Source of the DNA: Okapia johnstoni
Lineage: Eukaryota > Chordata > Mammalia > Artiodactyla > Giraffidae
Direction: 5' to 3'
Length of the DNA: 64,000 nt
Assembly (NCBI GenBank): GCA_024291935.2
Contig: CM044321.1
Span: 62,428,985-62,492,984, forward strand
Position numbers and translations under genes: made by a program. This document shows positions 33,905-45,304 of the stretch, piece by piece. The notes below the pieces were generated by a model. The model saw nothing but the letters and a program-made list of their open reading frames with translations. It did no database searches and was not told the origin of the DNA. Positions within the stretch are counted from its first letter, which is position 1. Every line of letters begins with the position of its first letter.

Positions 33905-34260
33905 TAAGTGCCTCAATTTGAAAAAACTATGTTCAATGTCTTGTAATAACCTATAATGGTAAAGAATATGAAAAAGTATCTGAATCTCTTTGCTATATGC
34001 TTGAAACTAATACAATATTTTAAGTCAACTATGTTGTTATTGTTTAGTTGTTAAGTCATTTCTGACACTTTGGTGACTCCACAGACTGTAGCTTGCCAGG
34101 CTCCTCTGTCCATGGAATTTTCCAGGCAAGAATACTGGAGTGGGTTGCCACTTTCTTCTCCAGGGGATTTTTCTGACCCAGGGATTGAACCAGCCTCTCC
34201 TGAACTGCAGGTGGATTCTTTACCACAAAGCCAAATATATATCAATAAAAGAACATATAG
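33905..34260 (+). mobile_element. L1 3' end, split by a Bov-tA
   Basis: 'gtcttgtaataacctataatgg' region near 33938-33960, 'gcttgaaactaatacaata' and 'aagtcaactatg' are the cetartiodactyl L1 3' end. Its last bases ('tatcaataaaaga') reappear after the SINE at 34233-34252. Confidence 0.8.
34033..34232 (-). mobile_element. Bov-tA SINE in L1 3' end
   Basis: Minus-strand copy whose head is degraded after 'tggattctttaccaca'. It is inserted in the L1 3' terminus. Confidence 0.9.
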
Positions 34261-34261
34261 G

Positions 34262-34620
34262 AATGAAAAATTTCTAATCTGTTTATCTCTGTGAAATGTT
34301 TGATATAGTAAGATATAAATTAATGTACCCTACTAAAACAAATTTTTTTACTTGAAGAAAAAATTAACAAATTCTAAACATATGCTACTTATGATACTTA
34401 TGAGCAGATTCTTAGTGAAAACTCTGCTTTTCTTTTTTTGCAGTGCCTTTAAAAGAACCTAATAAATATTGCATTAAACTGTGCTTACCAGGTCATTAGT
34501 TTCTTCACAAAGTAGTCAGTTCCTATTAGTGGAATCATTTCCTAGAATGAAATGCTCAATTTCTACATCATAAAAGAGCACTGGTCAAGGAAAAAGAAAT
34601 TAGCAGATTTTCCTTAGATT
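34262..34620. other. No recognised feature
   Basis: AT-rich, unplaced. Confidence 0.5.
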
Positions 34621-34630
34621 AAGAATATTG

Positions 34631-35653
34631 GAATACCAGACCTCTAGACCTGCCTCCTGAGAAATCTGTATGCAGGTCAAGAAGCAACAGTTAGAACTGG
34701 ACATGGAACAACAGACTGGTTCCAAATAGGAAAAGGAGTACGTCAAGGCTGTATATTGTCACCCTGCTTATTTAACTTACATGCAGAGAACATCATGAGA
34801 AACGCTGGGCTAGATGAAGCACAAGCTGGAATCAAGGCTGCCTGGAGAAATATCAATAACCTCAGATATGCAGATGATACCACCCTCATGGCAGAAAGCG
34901 AAGAACTAAGGAGCCTCTTGATGAAAGTGAAAGAGGAGAGTGAAAAAGTTGGCATAAAATTCAACATTCAGAAAACTAACATCATGGCATCTGGTCCCAT
35001 CACTTCATGGCAAATAGATGCGGAAACAGTGGAAACAGAGAAAGACTTTATTTTTTTTGGGGGGGGGTGCTCCAAAATCACTGCAGATGGTGACTGCAGC
35101 CATGAAATTAAAAGACACTTACTCCTTGGAAGAAAAGCTATGACCAACCTAGACAGCATATTAAAAAGCAGAGACATTACTTTGCCAAAAAGGTGCATCT
35201 AGTCAAAGCTTTGGTTTTTCCAGTAGTCATGTGTGGATGTGAGAGATGGACTATAAAGAAAGCTGAGCACCAAAGAATTGATGCTTTTGAACTGTGGTGT
35301 TGGAGAAGACTCTTGAGAGTCCCTCGGACAACAAGGAGATCCAACCAGTCAATCTTAAAAGAAATCAGTCCTGAATATCCTTTGGAAGGACTGATGCTGA
35401 AGCTGAAACTCCAATACTTCGGCCACCTGAAGCGAAGAACTGATTCCTTGGAAAAGACCCTGATTCTGGGAAAGACTGAAGGCAGGAGAAGGGGACAACA
35501 GAGGATTAGATGGTTGGATGGCATCACCGACTCGATGGGCATGAGTTTGAGCAAGCTCCACGAGTTGGTGATGGACAGGGAAGCCTGGTGTGCCGCAGTC
35601 CATGGGGTTGCAAAGAGTCAGACACGACTGAGCAACTGAACTGAACTGAACCG
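34631..35653 (+). mobile_element. BovB LINE, 5'-truncated, 1.0 kb
   Basis: Begins in the reverse transcriptase just upstream of motif B and runs to the 3' 'actgaactgaactgaa' repeats. Perfect 10-bp TSD AAGAATATTG at 34621-34630 and 35654-35663. Confidence 0.96.
34756..35639 (+). pseudogene. BovB ORF2 C-terminal half, two overlapping frames
   Basis: Frame 34756-35202 encodes the end of motif B (SPCLFNL), an intact YADD with the following TTLMAESEE, and the LNIQKT-like region (here FNIQKT). A run of nine G at about 35060-35068 replaces a shorter run but leaves that frame open. A shift near 35193 moves the rest ([30 protein letters not shown]) into frame 35193-35639. These are the best-preserved C-terminal BovB frames in the window, but without 5' domains they are dead. 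Confidence 0.88.
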
Positions 35654-35663
35654 AAGAATATTG

Positions 35664-36266
35664 CATATATTAAATTTTACTGGTCTTCGTTATTTCCAAT
35701 TCTGGAGCAATGAAGCTCTGGACACCATCTTTAACACTCTGGATGCGAGAGAAATTTGAGGGCATATTTCTGCAATTGGAGGACTGCTAATGTGCTGAAA
35801 AAACTTGTGAAAAATACAAATAATGCAGCAATAATAATAGTACCCTCAATACAACACAGAAATTGAGGATTATAGTGACTGAGATTTTTAACCTATTCGC
35901 AAACTAACAGGTTAGCCTGCCACCCGCCATACCTACATGGATGCTGGCAGAAAAAACAGAACTCCTGGGTTAGAAACAAAGGACTTTACAACTCAGAGCA
36001 ATAGCAGCAGCCAGAGGATTAGAGTTTTCTTGCACATGTTCTTGCCAAACTCACTTGTGGTGTGGAGAGGGCCAGTTAATACCTGCATATGTAATGGGTT
36101 GCATTACAGGAGAGAAATCATGGCCCCAACTTTTTGTTAATGGACTCCAAAGGGAGTTATTACCTTTATTATACCAGGCAGTAAGTATACCTGCCCTTTG
36201 CTCCAGAGAGATGCTATCTATATAAGGCTATAAACAAACCTGCCATTTTGCATTATTTGCTTCTTC
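35664..36266. other. Unassigned sequence, possibly an unnamed old repeat
   Basis: The 35910-36240 part has a repeat-like, moderately GC-rich feel (for example 'cctgccacccgccatac') with a TATA-like 'ctatataaggctataaac' near 36217-36234, but I cannot name a family. The frame at 35937-36140 has no recognised domain. Confidence 0.4.
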
Positions 36267-36280
36267 CAAGATTATTTGCT

Positions 36281-36489
36281 GGGGCTTCCCTGGTGGCTCA
36301 GATGGTAAAGAGTCTGCCTGCAGTTCAGGAGACACAGGTTTGATCCCTGGGTAAGGAAGATCCCCTGGAGGAGGAAATGGCAACCCACTCCAGTATTCTT
36401 GCCTGGGAAATCCCATGAACAGAGGAGCCTGGCAGACTACAGTCTGTGGGGTTGCAAAGAGTCTGACATGACTGAGCGACTTCACTTCA
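36281..36489 (+). mobile_element. Bov-tA SINE
   Basis: 'gggcttccctggtggctcag' head to 'gactgagcgacttcactt'. Perfect 14-bp TSD CAAGATTATTTGCT at 36267-36280 and 36490-36503. Confidence 0.97.
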
Positions 36490-36664
36490 CAAGATTATTT
36501 GCTATACAAACATTGTTGCAATGGAAGACAGAGCAACTACTTGAGTTGCTTACAAGATATGCAGAAATGTGAGAGAGGCTAATGGAGAACTTTTCCCCAG
36601 CACATCTCAAGCACACATTTCAAGGACTAATTCCATTTTCCTGGACTTAACCTTAAGTCATCAG

Positions 36665-36805
36665 ATTTAGTTATCCTTCTTAAATAAATAAATTTGTTTA
36701 GTTTTGCAGTTTTTATATTGGAGCCTAATTGATTAACAATCTTGTGTTAGTTTCAGCTGTACAGCAAAGTGATATAGTTATATAAATACATGTACCTATT
36801 CTTAA
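36665..36805 (-). mobile_element. L1 3' end fragment, minus strand
   Basis: 'ttggagcctaattgattaac', 'ttgtgttagtttcagctgta' and 'cagcaaagtgatatagtta' are the antisense L1 3' terminus. Confidence 0.75.
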
Positions 36806-36860
36806 TGAATTTAAAGGGGAAATTACTGCTATATATTTTTATACTATAGTAACACATTAT

Positions 36861-36998
36861 TCTGGAGAAATAAATGCAACCCACTCCAGTATTCTTGCCT
36901 AGAGAATCCCATGGACAGAGGAGCCTGGTGGGCTGCTGTCCATGGGGTCACACAGAGTCAGACATGACTGAAGTGACTTAGTAGCAGCAGCAGCAGCA
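36861..36998 (+). mobile_element. Bov-A2 SINE 3' unit with (AGC)n tail
   Basis: One Bov-A unit ('gcaacccactccagtattct' to 'gaagtgacttag') with the AGC tail typical of Bov-A2; the 5' unit is absent. Confidence 0.9.
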
Positions 36999-37009
36999 AC
37001 ATTTTATCA

Positions 37010-37194
37010 GGGCTTCTCAGGTGGCTCAGCAGTTAAGAATCCATCTGCCAATGCCAGAGATGCAGATCTCCTGGAGGAGGAAGTGGCAACCCACTCCAGT
37101 ATTCTTGCCTGGGAAATCCCATGGACAGAGGAGCCTGGCGGGCTACAGTCCATGGGGTTGCAAAGAGTCAGACACAACTGAGTACACATATACA
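37010..37194 (+). mobile_element. Bov-tA SINE with tRNA deletion
   Basis: 'gggcttctcaggtggctcag' head; the box B segment is deleted ('gatgcagatctcctggagg'). Body to 'cacaactgagtacaca'. Confidence 0.92.
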
Positions 37195-38186
37195 GCGTAT
37201 TACTATGGCATCAGGAGAGAATGATTTTATTAAAGAATGAAGTAAGACATCACTTTGTATGTTTAAATCTCATAATCCAATTTGGGTTAGTGTATTTTTG
37301 GTATATCCCAGAATCTATTCTGAAAAGAAGATTAATGGTATCTTCCTTTGCTCTTGTGTACATTGCCATTTAGAATTACTTCCTAAAGCTTTTATATGAA
37401 AATTAATTGCATTGTCATAACAAAGCATACTGTACTTATTGCATAAACAGAGCAATATTTTTGCTATAATATACCAGATCTTGTTTCATCAAATATTGCA
37501 CTCATTAAAAAACTCAACAAGTTATAATTTTGTTCTCCAAGGTAAATATTTTGGAAAATCAAGTTGAAAAACATCTATATTACAAAATGGTTAATCTTAA
37601 GCAAAGATTTTAAGATTTCTTTTCAAACCTAGCAACTCATCAAAGTAATATTTCTTGTAATTGTCACTATTTCTACCTAATTTATCTTGAACATTCACAC
37701 ACTCATCTTATAGTGAAATGTCAAAACTGACAAAAATGTATGACAAAATTAATATTAGCCAAATTTACTCTTGAAAGTCATTGTGTCTGCAATCTTTCAT
37801 CTCTGCAAAACTTCTTCTGCATTTAATATGTTCTTAGCCTATCTATGTCTAGTGAAATTCTACATATATTTCAAGATTCAGTTTGAATGCCTCTGCTGTG
37901 AAGAATTGCCTATTTTACTCTGTTAGAATTAACCCATTGTTTCCTTATTTTTCCATCATAGAACATGGTTGATATCTCTCAAGTCACATCCATTACTTTT
38001 TTCGACTTTTCTTTCTTCTCTACCAAAATGTTGTTTTTTGGAAAAATTCTGTCTGGAACATCTTGGGGTCCCTTATATAATATTTATCATTGGATTTTGT
38101 TTGTTTGTTTTAAGTCCTTATGCTCATGGAGAGATTTGCTGGAAACACACAAATGTGGGGAGTTTATATGATGGATTTTATAAGGA
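37195..38186. other. No recognised feature
   Basis: About 1 kb of AT-rich, repeat-poor sequence. Overlapping frames at 37965-38280 lack domains and run into the following SINE. Confidence 0.5.
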
Positions 38187-38187
38187 T

Positions 38188-38392
38188 GAAGGTGGCTCAG
38201 TGGTAAAGAATCCACCTGCCAATGCAGGAGACACAAGAGGAGTAGTTAGGATCCCTCAGTCAGGAAGATCCCCTGGGTAGGAAATGGCAACCCGTTCCAG
38301 TATTCTTGCCTGAAAAATTCCATGCACAGAGGAGCCTGATGGATTGCAGTCCATGGAGTCACAGAGCTAGACATGACTGAGCATGCACACAT
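38188..38392 (+). mobile_element. Bov-tA SINE, 5'-trimmed
   Basis: Starts at 'aggtggctcagtggtaaaga' and continues to 'gactgagcatgcacac'. The body has a short deletion near 38277. Confidence 0.92.
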
Positions 38393-38393
38393 A

Positions 38394-39140
38394 GACCTTA
38401 TGATAAGCCTAAAACACAATGTTGATGACCTAGTGACATATGATGTAACCCATACCTAAGACCTGATTGCTTTAATGTATCATAATCTCTTAATTAATTA
38501 ATGGTAATATTCTAGTAATTGTTTAAACTATGTATTATAGTCTCTATCAAACAAGTAACTCTCTATTACTTGTACACTTATTTATGTTTGATTGGTATGA
38601 CTTCCTTGAATTTTCAAGATCTTGGTTAAGCATAAACCATATGTACATGCATGCCTTTATATATATATATGGCATATATATATATGGCTCATGGATGATA
38701 GTACAATGATTTAAATAAATGAAATCCTAAGCATTTACCCCCAGATGGCATTGAGATCAAGTACACATTCTGTCATAATTTGAATTTTGTGTTATAACTT
38801 TAATGATAACTACTATAACTTTAAAATTCAAAGATAACATTAAATATTAGTATTCATTTTTTCTTAAAATGAGCTAGAGTGAAAAGTTAAACTCTGGAAT
38901 AAGAGAGCATTTGAAGCAACAGGAAAATAACTCACTTTCTTGAAAAGATTAATATTAATTTATACAACCCATATGAGATCCCAGCAATATTCACAAATCA
39001 CTCTCCACACATGCCAGAATAAAGTGGTATTATTTTAGGGATTTTTTTAAATTTACTTTTCATAGTTAGAATATTTTGAGTTTCTGTTCTTCTAGAGAAA
39101 TTTATCATACTTAGTATTCTAGCAGTACTAGAAACAGAGA
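38394..39140. other. No recognised gene
   Basis: AT-rich and unplaced apart from the TA repeat it contains. Confidence 0.5.
38657..38686. repeat. (TA)n palindromic simple repeat
   Basis: Two TA runs separated by GGCA and followed by GGC; self-complementary. Confidence 0.9.
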
Positions 39141-39144
39141 TTAT

Positions 39145-39375
39145 AAGATTAACACATTATTGAGCACTTACTTTCTGCCAGGTATTGTTCTGAGCAGTTG
39201 TCATGCTTACCTCATTAAATCCTCTGGACAACATTATGAAGTAGATATTATTTTTGGTCCCGTTTTATAAATAAGACAATTTAAGAGTTAAATGGACTTG
39301 TCTAACTTCATAATGTTAGTAAACGGAAGGTCGCTAACTTCAATTAGCCCTCAGGAGCCCATTCTTCCTCCTCTG
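39145..39375 (-). mobile_element. MIR SINE
   Basis: Clear antisense MIR: 'tgagcacttactttctgcca', 'cattaaatcctctggacaac', 'tttataaataagacaattta' and 'cttgtctaacttcataatg' in order. Confidence 0.85.
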
Positions 39376-39376
39376 T

Positions 39377-39695
39377 ATCATTGAAACGTAGGGAAATCTT
39401 TGTCCTTTAAAACACATTTAACCCCACTAAACACCATAGATATTTTTAAAATATTGAAGGATCAATTTTTAAATCAATCCATAGAATTTTTGACGTATCA
39501 GGAATGCAGATTACACAAAGAATGATAACTAAGGCTTTCTGGAAAGGATGACTTTTTTCGTGATGGTTTGTATTTTGTATTTTTGAGTTGAAATATAGGC
39601 AATTTGTTTAAAATAAAAGATCTCAAAGAAGACGATACATGTGATGGTCTCGTCAGATCAAGAGTAACTGATACCCCTCATCCTCACCCTTCTGT
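39377..39695. other. No recognised feature
   Basis: Unplaced AT-rich sequence. Confidence 0.5.
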
Positions 39696-39696
39696 T

Positions 39697-39896
39697 GTAG
39701 TTATTTAGTCTCTAAATCATGTCTGACTCTTTTGCAGTCTCATGGACAAGTTCGTCTGTCCGTGGGATTCTCCAGGCAAGAATACTGGAGTGGGTTGCCA
39801 TTTCCTCCTCCAGGGGATCTTCCCCACCCAGTGATCGAACCCACGTGTCCTGCATTGGCAGGTGGATTCTGTGCCTCTGAGTCACCAGGGAAGCCC
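39697..39896 (-). mobile_element. Bov-tA SINE
   Basis: Minus-strand copy with head 'gggcttccctggtgactcag' ending at 39896 and a 'tctctaaatcatgtctgac' 3' end. Confidence 0.93.
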
Positions 39897-40191
39897 CTTA
39901 CTCTTTCACAGGAAAATAAAAAGAGTGAAGCACTTAGTGTGTGTTCTAGTTGAGGCTGGACTTGGGACTTGATAGAATAACAATGCTTCGTTACTGAGGT
40001 GAGTGCGTTGGAGGCTGTCTCAGATTTTTGTTAAATATTTAAATTTTAAGATACTTTTCATCTTAAAGACCATTATTTCTGACTCATAACAAGAGGGCAG
40101 TGATGACCCAAATTGTTACCTAGCTTCATCCCTGGGTTGTTTTTTTAAATACAAATTTTATAAGAACTACACAGCCTTTTTTCACAGGGAT

Positions 40192-40940
40192 TCTGTGAAA
40201 GTGCTGCACTCAATATGACAGCAAATTTGGAAGACTCAGCAGTGGCCACAGGACTGGAAAAGGTCAGTTTTCATTCCAATCCCAAAGAAAGGCAATGCCA
40301 AAGAATGTTCAAACTACTGCACAATTGCACTCATCTCAGACGCTAGCAAAGTAATGCTCAAAATTCTCCAAGCCAGGCTTCAAAAGTACATGAACCATGA
40401 ACTTCCAGGTGTTCAAGCTGGATTCGGAAAAGGGAGAGTAACCAGAGATCAAACTGCCAACATCCACTGGATCACCGAAAAAGCAAGAGAGTTCCAGAAA
40501 ACATCTATTTCTGGTTTATTGACTATGCTAAAGCCTTTGACTGTGTGGATCACAACCAACTGTGGAAAATTCTGAAAGAGATGGGAATACCAGACCACCT
40601 GACCTGCTTCCTGAGAAATCTGTATGCAGGCCAAGAAGCAACAGTTAGAACTGGACTTGGAACAACAGACTGGTTCCAAATAGGAAAAGGAGTACGTCAA
40701 GGCTGTATATTGTCACCCTGCTTGTTTAACTTATATGCAGAGTACATCATGAGAAACTCTGGGCTGGATGAAGCACAAGCTGGAATCAAGATTGCTGGGA
40801 GAAATATCAATAACCTCAGATATGCAGATGACCCACCCTCATGGCAGAAAGCGAAGAACTAAGGAGCCTCTTGATGAAAGTGAAAGAGGACTCATCCCAA
40901 ATGAGTCAGACATGACTGAATGACTGAACTGAACTGATAT
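40192..40940 (+). mobile_element. BovB LINE with internal deletion
   Basis: Runs from the N-terminal reverse transcriptase region to just after the YADD box (about 40890), then jumps to the last 35 bases of BovB ('gagtcagacatgactgaatg'). Roughly 0.85 kb of ORF2 C-terminus and 3' region is missing although the true 3' end is retained. ACACAGCCTTTT before and ACACAACTTTT after are a weak TSD. Confidence 0.93.
40230..40862 (+). pseudogene. BovB reverse transcriptase remnant
   Basis: Frames carry WPQDWKR and FIPIPKKGN-type residues upstream, then QAGFGKGR in frame 40354-40575, and in frame 40545-40862 the run to motif B (RQGCILSP) and YADD at about 40825-40836. One base is lost directly after YADD, so the frame ends in an out-of-phase tail. 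It also has a deletion around motif A (SGLLTMLKPLT in place of the normal DYAKAFD reading). Non-functional. Confidence 0.88.
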
Positions 40941-40952
40941 GACACAACTTTT

Positions 40953-41580
40953 AGCAGACAAGACTTTTCTTGAGAAGTATCAGTTTTATCCTGTCATAAT
41001 CTCATCTCACTTTGGGGAACAAAAGGGAGTATCATTTAATTTTGTTCCTGAATTTCCTATAAATGCTGACACTTTCCTCCATTATTTTGGTCAGAAAACA
41101 ATTTCTAAACGTTCATTTATTTCTACTTGGGTTACCTTCATTCTGAAATAGGAAGAGTCCTAAAAGATGATTTATATATTTGGATAAACTTTTTTGGTAA
41201 GAATTTGTAGTTAATGGGCATTGGCAAACCATTGACCAGGGTGTGAACTGCAGGTATCACTGCTCTTCCTCTGGTTCAACTCCTAGAATATCACTTCACC
41301 AGCCAAGTTTTACTAGCTTGAGTGCACGTGTGTGTGTGTATTGTGCATGTGTGCTTGTATACACAAGTTCACATCTTAATTTCCTTTTCTTTAAAGAAAG
41401 AAAAGCATTGCTACATAAATGCATTGTTACTACAGTGTCACAAAGCACCTGTTAACTTTTAAGTAGCCAGAGAGCTCTGCCAGAATTCTAATTTTGTGCT
41501 GCCAAATGTGCCAGTTTTGTGTTAGCGCTCCTCTCTTAGATCTATCTCTTCAACATGACTGGATTGCTTTAAAACAAATT
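40953..41580. other. No recognised gene; (TG)n at 41324-41352
   Basis: Unplaced sequence with a short TG-rich simple repeat. Frames at 40939-41151 and 41243-41455 show no domains. Confidence 0.5.
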
Positions 41581-41591
41581 TAAAAGAGAAA

Positions 41592-41718
41592 CAGGGAATT
41601 CCATGGTGGTCCAGTGGTTAAGATTCCACACTTTGACTGTAGGGGACATGGATGTGATCCCTGGTTGGGGAACAAAGCTCTCGCCTGCCTCCTGATGCTG
41701 CCAAAAGAAAGAAAGAAC
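41592..41718 (+). mobile_element. CHR-type tRNA-Glu SINE
   Basis: 'gggaattccatggtggtcca' head, box B-like 'gatgtgatccctggttgggg', A-rich tail. Perfect 10-bp TSD AAAAGAGAAA at 41582-41591 and 41719-41728. Confidence 0.92.
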
Positions 41719-41764
41719 AAAAGAGAAAAGCATATACCAAATGGTTGCATTTATATGTGTAATC

Positions 41765-42330
41765 TGAAATAAATAAATAAATAAACCTTAGACACAGAGA
41801 ATAGGTCAGGGGTTGCCAAAGGTGAAAGATGGGGTTGGGAATGGGTGAAAAGGATGAGAATGTACAAACCTGAGTTTTAAAATAAACAAGTCATGGAGGT
41901 GTAATGTACAGCATGGAGACTACAGTTAATAATACTGTATTGCATATTTAAAAGTTGCTAAAAGAGTACATGGGCTTCCCTGCTGCCTCGGTAGTAAAGA
42001 ATCCTCTTGCCAGTGCAGAAGATGCAAGAGATTCGGGTTCAATCCCTCATTCAGGAAAGATCCCCTGGAGAAGGAAATGGCAACTCAACCCAGTATTCTT
42101 GCCTGGGAAATCCCATGGACACAAGAGCTTGGTGGGCTACAGTCCATAGGGTCTTAAAGAGTCAGACACAACTTAGTGGCTAAACAACAACAAAAAGAGA
42201 GTACATATTAAAAGTCCTCATCACACACAAAAAAACATGCTTGTAACCATGGATGGTAATGTATGTTAACTAGACTTATTCTGTTGAATACATATAATGT
42301 GTTGAATTCAGTGAATGAATATTCACTAAT
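41765..42330 (+). mobile_element. L1 3' UTR, split by a Bov-tA
   Basis: 'ggttgccaaaggtgaaagat' region, 'aatgtacagcatggagacta', 'cagttaataatactgtattg', then after the SINE 'catcacacacaaaaaaacat' and 'aatgtatgttaactagactt' follow an L1M 3' UTR in order. Confidence 0.8.
41972..42197 (+). mobile_element. Bov-tA SINE in L1
   Basis: 'gggcttccctgctgcctcgg' head to an 'aaacaacaacaaaa' tail. TSD AGAGTACAT at 41963-41971 and 42198-42206. Confidence 0.95.
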
Positions 42331-42334
42331 ATTT

Positions 42335-42795
42335 GATGTTTGCTTTTGATATTTTGATATTTGAGCATTTGATATTTGCTTCCTTTTGTGAATTAGCCCT
42401 TGCATATTTATCCTACAATTACAAATTGATTTCCTGCTAAAAAAAGAGCAAAAGAAAGTCCTTTTCCTAGTGTATTTCCAAACTAACTAGAAGGTGTTAT
42501 TTCCTAGAGTTCTGCAGAAGCTAATAACACCTACAAGTCATATGTATCAAGTTGTAACTAGAACTTCTTATGGGTAAGTAAAGAAAAACTTGAAATAGTC
42601 AGCTTCCAAGTCTTCTTTTCCCTAATTTGCAATGAATATAAAATATACTAGGAGGTAAAATTTATTCTCAAGTTCATACTTGGGCATAAAAATATCTACC
42701 ACCTCCTTTAAAAGAAACTATATTTTTCTTAGTATTTTTCCACCACAGTTTTTGACTAAAATAGTCATCAACTAACAATTTTAATTATAATAACA
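42335..42795. other. No recognised feature
   Basis: Begins with a 'tttgatattt' tandem-like patch (about 42331-42376), otherwise unplaced. Confidence 0.5.
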
Positions 42796-42797
42796 AT

Positions 42798-43005
42798 GTG
42801 TTCAGTCACGTTCAACTCTTTGCGACCCTATGGACTGTAGCCCAATAGGCTTCTCTGTCTATGAGATTTTCCAGGAAAGAATACTGGAGTAGGTTGCCAT
42901 GCCCTTCTCCAGGGGATCTTCCTGACCCAGGGATCGAACCCACATATCTTATGTCCCCTGCATTGGCAGGCAGATTCTTTACTACTAGCTCCACCTGGGA
43001 AGCCC
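42798..43005 (-). mobile_element. Bov-tA SINE
   Basis: Minus-strand copy, head 'gggcttcccaggtgg' at 43005, BovB-like end at about 42800. Confidence 0.93.
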
Positions 43006-43712
43006 ATTAAATATATGTACTGGGTGCCTAATATGGCTGTATTTTAAGTTGAATATCCCATTTGACATTTACTCAAGCCAATTCTAAGAAAATTTGAATC
43101 TACCCAAAATCCCCACTCACATGGCAGCCATAAAAGGTAGTTGGCACCATAAGAATACATCTTCCCTTGTTTTTATACTCAGGCATCTACTGATTGGCCC
43201 AAGTATGAATTTGAGACCTGACAGCCAATCTAAACCTTAGCAAATCACCTGTAATGCCGCATTTTGGAAAAAATACAAGCAAGTACAGTCACATTTCTTT
43301 GTTTGGTGTTTCAAGTAGGACATATTAAAAGAGAAAGACAGTTCCTTGGGATAATCAGCTTAAAAGTCATGAGAAAAACTGGGAAACTTATGTCACATTA
43401 TATGCAACATAAAGTAAAAGTTGAAACTATTAATACAGGTCAGTAAGAATTATTTGGTGGGAGTAGAATAAATGATAAAACTAATTGGAAATAGATATGA
43501 AAAAAAGAACACACGCAGGAATAATCCAACCCCCCACTAGTGATCTCACATAAGACTAACAATTCATGAAGTCAAACTTGTGTTGGATTAACATTAGGCT
43601 CTTATTCATCCTCACTACTGGAAACAAGAGAGATTGCAACTTCCTTCCATGGAGTTTGTCCTTTTTTCATCCCTTTATTATTAAATGATTATTTTGTAAG
43701 ACAACCCTGCCC
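43006..43712. other. No recognised gene
   Basis: The 43180-43250 part ('tgattggcccaagtatgaat') has the look of an old LTR or hAT fragment, but I cannot name it. Confidence 0.4.
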
Positions 43713-43714
43713 AG

Positions 43715-43880
43715 AATCAGCCCTAAGACACAAATATTATCATTCTTATTTTACAAAAGAGAGAATGAGATTTAAAGTATTAACAAAGTTTCCCAAGGTT
43801 ATGTAATTCAAAAGTGGTAAAAATAATTTGAGTTAAAGTCCTTCTATCTCTAAATTTTGCACACTAAACCACAATCAATT
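43715..43880 (-). mobile_element. MIR SINE, diverged
   Basis: 'cattcttattttacaaaaga' then 'gtttcccaaggttatgtaat' and 'ttgagttaaagtccttct' in antisense MIR order. Confidence 0.62.
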
Positions 43881-43881
43881 T

Positions 43882-44645
43882 TTCCCATTATCAACTTATT
43901 TCTTCTTAATGAAACCTTGATGTAGACAGTTGAAAATGAGTTTGAAAATTAATTCTAGCTTTCCAGAGAATATTACTGAAATTTAATCTATCTACTGTTG
44001 CTTATACACAAAAAAGTATCAACACTTATTGAATGTAGAATGTATTAATTTAGCTGTATTGTGAGATTATGAGTTACTGTCTTTTTTTCTCTCTTCTAAG
44101 GCATGAGTACGTTGACTTGGGATTCTCACTAATATCACTCAGTACTGTCAGACATCACCTCACAACATCCTGAAGAAAAAATATAAAGTTTATTTCTATT
44201 TTTAAAATAAAAAAGGAAGCTCAAAGAGCTAGTTTGCTTGCATAAAAAATCAGACCCAGTTAGCGGTGAATAATAAAAAAACACATATTAAAAAATATAT
44301 ATTTTAATATATATATACCACATATATACCACACTGCCAATATTTAACAAAATTGTGTATATGCATGAGCATGAGAAAAAGAGAGGGGCAGAGATCAAGG
44401 TAAGGAATTAAAGGCTTACAGTTAACCAGATAACTAGGAAATATTGTCTAAGCACTTAGTCTCCAAAGATTCTCACTAAGCTGGATTTTATAAGAAAACT
44501 TCTTTTGAATCTCTAGCCCCAACTAAATAGGAGTTCCTGGAGCTGATTCATGGGTGGGTCTCCCAGAAAATTTCTACACAGTTCCAACTAGAGGCTGGAA
44601 TGGTAAGGGGTCAAGGCTTGTTTTCAGTGAATATCACCTTCTCTA
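43882..44645. other. No recognised gene; AT simple repeat at 44288-44335
   Basis: AT-rich unplaced sequence containing a TA/AT-rich simple repeat. Confidence 0.5.
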
Positions 44646-44648
44646 TCA

Positions 44649-44969
44649 ACCAGTCCATTCTAAAGGAGATCAGTCCTGGGTGTTCATTGGAAGGACTGAT
44701 GTTGAAGCTGAAACTCCAATACTTTGGCCACCTCATGTGAAGAGTTGACTCATTGGAAAAGACCCTGATGCTGGGAAGGATTGGAGGCAGGAGGAAAAGG
44801 GGACGACAGAGGATGAGATGGCTGGATGGCATCACTGACTCGATGGACATGGGTTTGGGTGGACTCAGGGAGTTGGTGATGGACAGGGAGGCCTGGCATG
44901 CTGCGGTTCATGGGGTTGCAAAGAGTTGGACACGACTGAGAGTCTGAACTGAACTGAACTGAACTGACT
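44649..44969 (+). mobile_element. BovB LINE 3' end
   Basis: 'accagtccattctaaaggag' through 'ggctggatggcatcactgac' to four 'gaact' repeats. 5'-truncated to about 320 bp. Confidence 0.94.
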
Positions 44970-45304
44970 GATTATTTATTTATATATTGGCCGTGCTGGG
45001 CCTCCATTGCTGTGCAGTCTTTAACTCTAGTTGTGGTGAGTGAGGACTACTCTCTAGTTGTGGTGCACAGGCTTTTCATTGCAGTGGATTCTCTTGTTGC
45101 TGTGCATGTGTCCTTGGGTGTGCGAGCTTCAGTAGTTGCAGCACGTGGGCTCAGTAGTTGCAGCTCCTCGGCTCTAGAATACAGGCTCAGTAGTTGTGGC
45201 GCATGGGCTTAGTTGCTCCTCAGCATCCTCCTGGACCAAGGATCGAACCCATGTCTCCTGCACTGGCATGAGGATTCTTCACCACTGAGCCACCAGGGAA
45301 GCCC
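44970..45304 (-). mobile_element. Long CHR-1-type tRNA-Glu SINE
   Basis: Minus-strand head 'ggggcttccctggtggctca' at 45304. Characteristic internal tandem 'gctcagtagttg' units at about 45148-45200 and 'gtgctgggcctccattgctg' near the 3' end. It abuts the BovB tail directly. Confidence 0.9.

Noticed and set aside
45148..45200. CRISPR-like direct repeats ('gctcagtagttg' units)
   Set aside because: They are the internal tandem units of the CHR-1 SINE, without spacers of uniform length.
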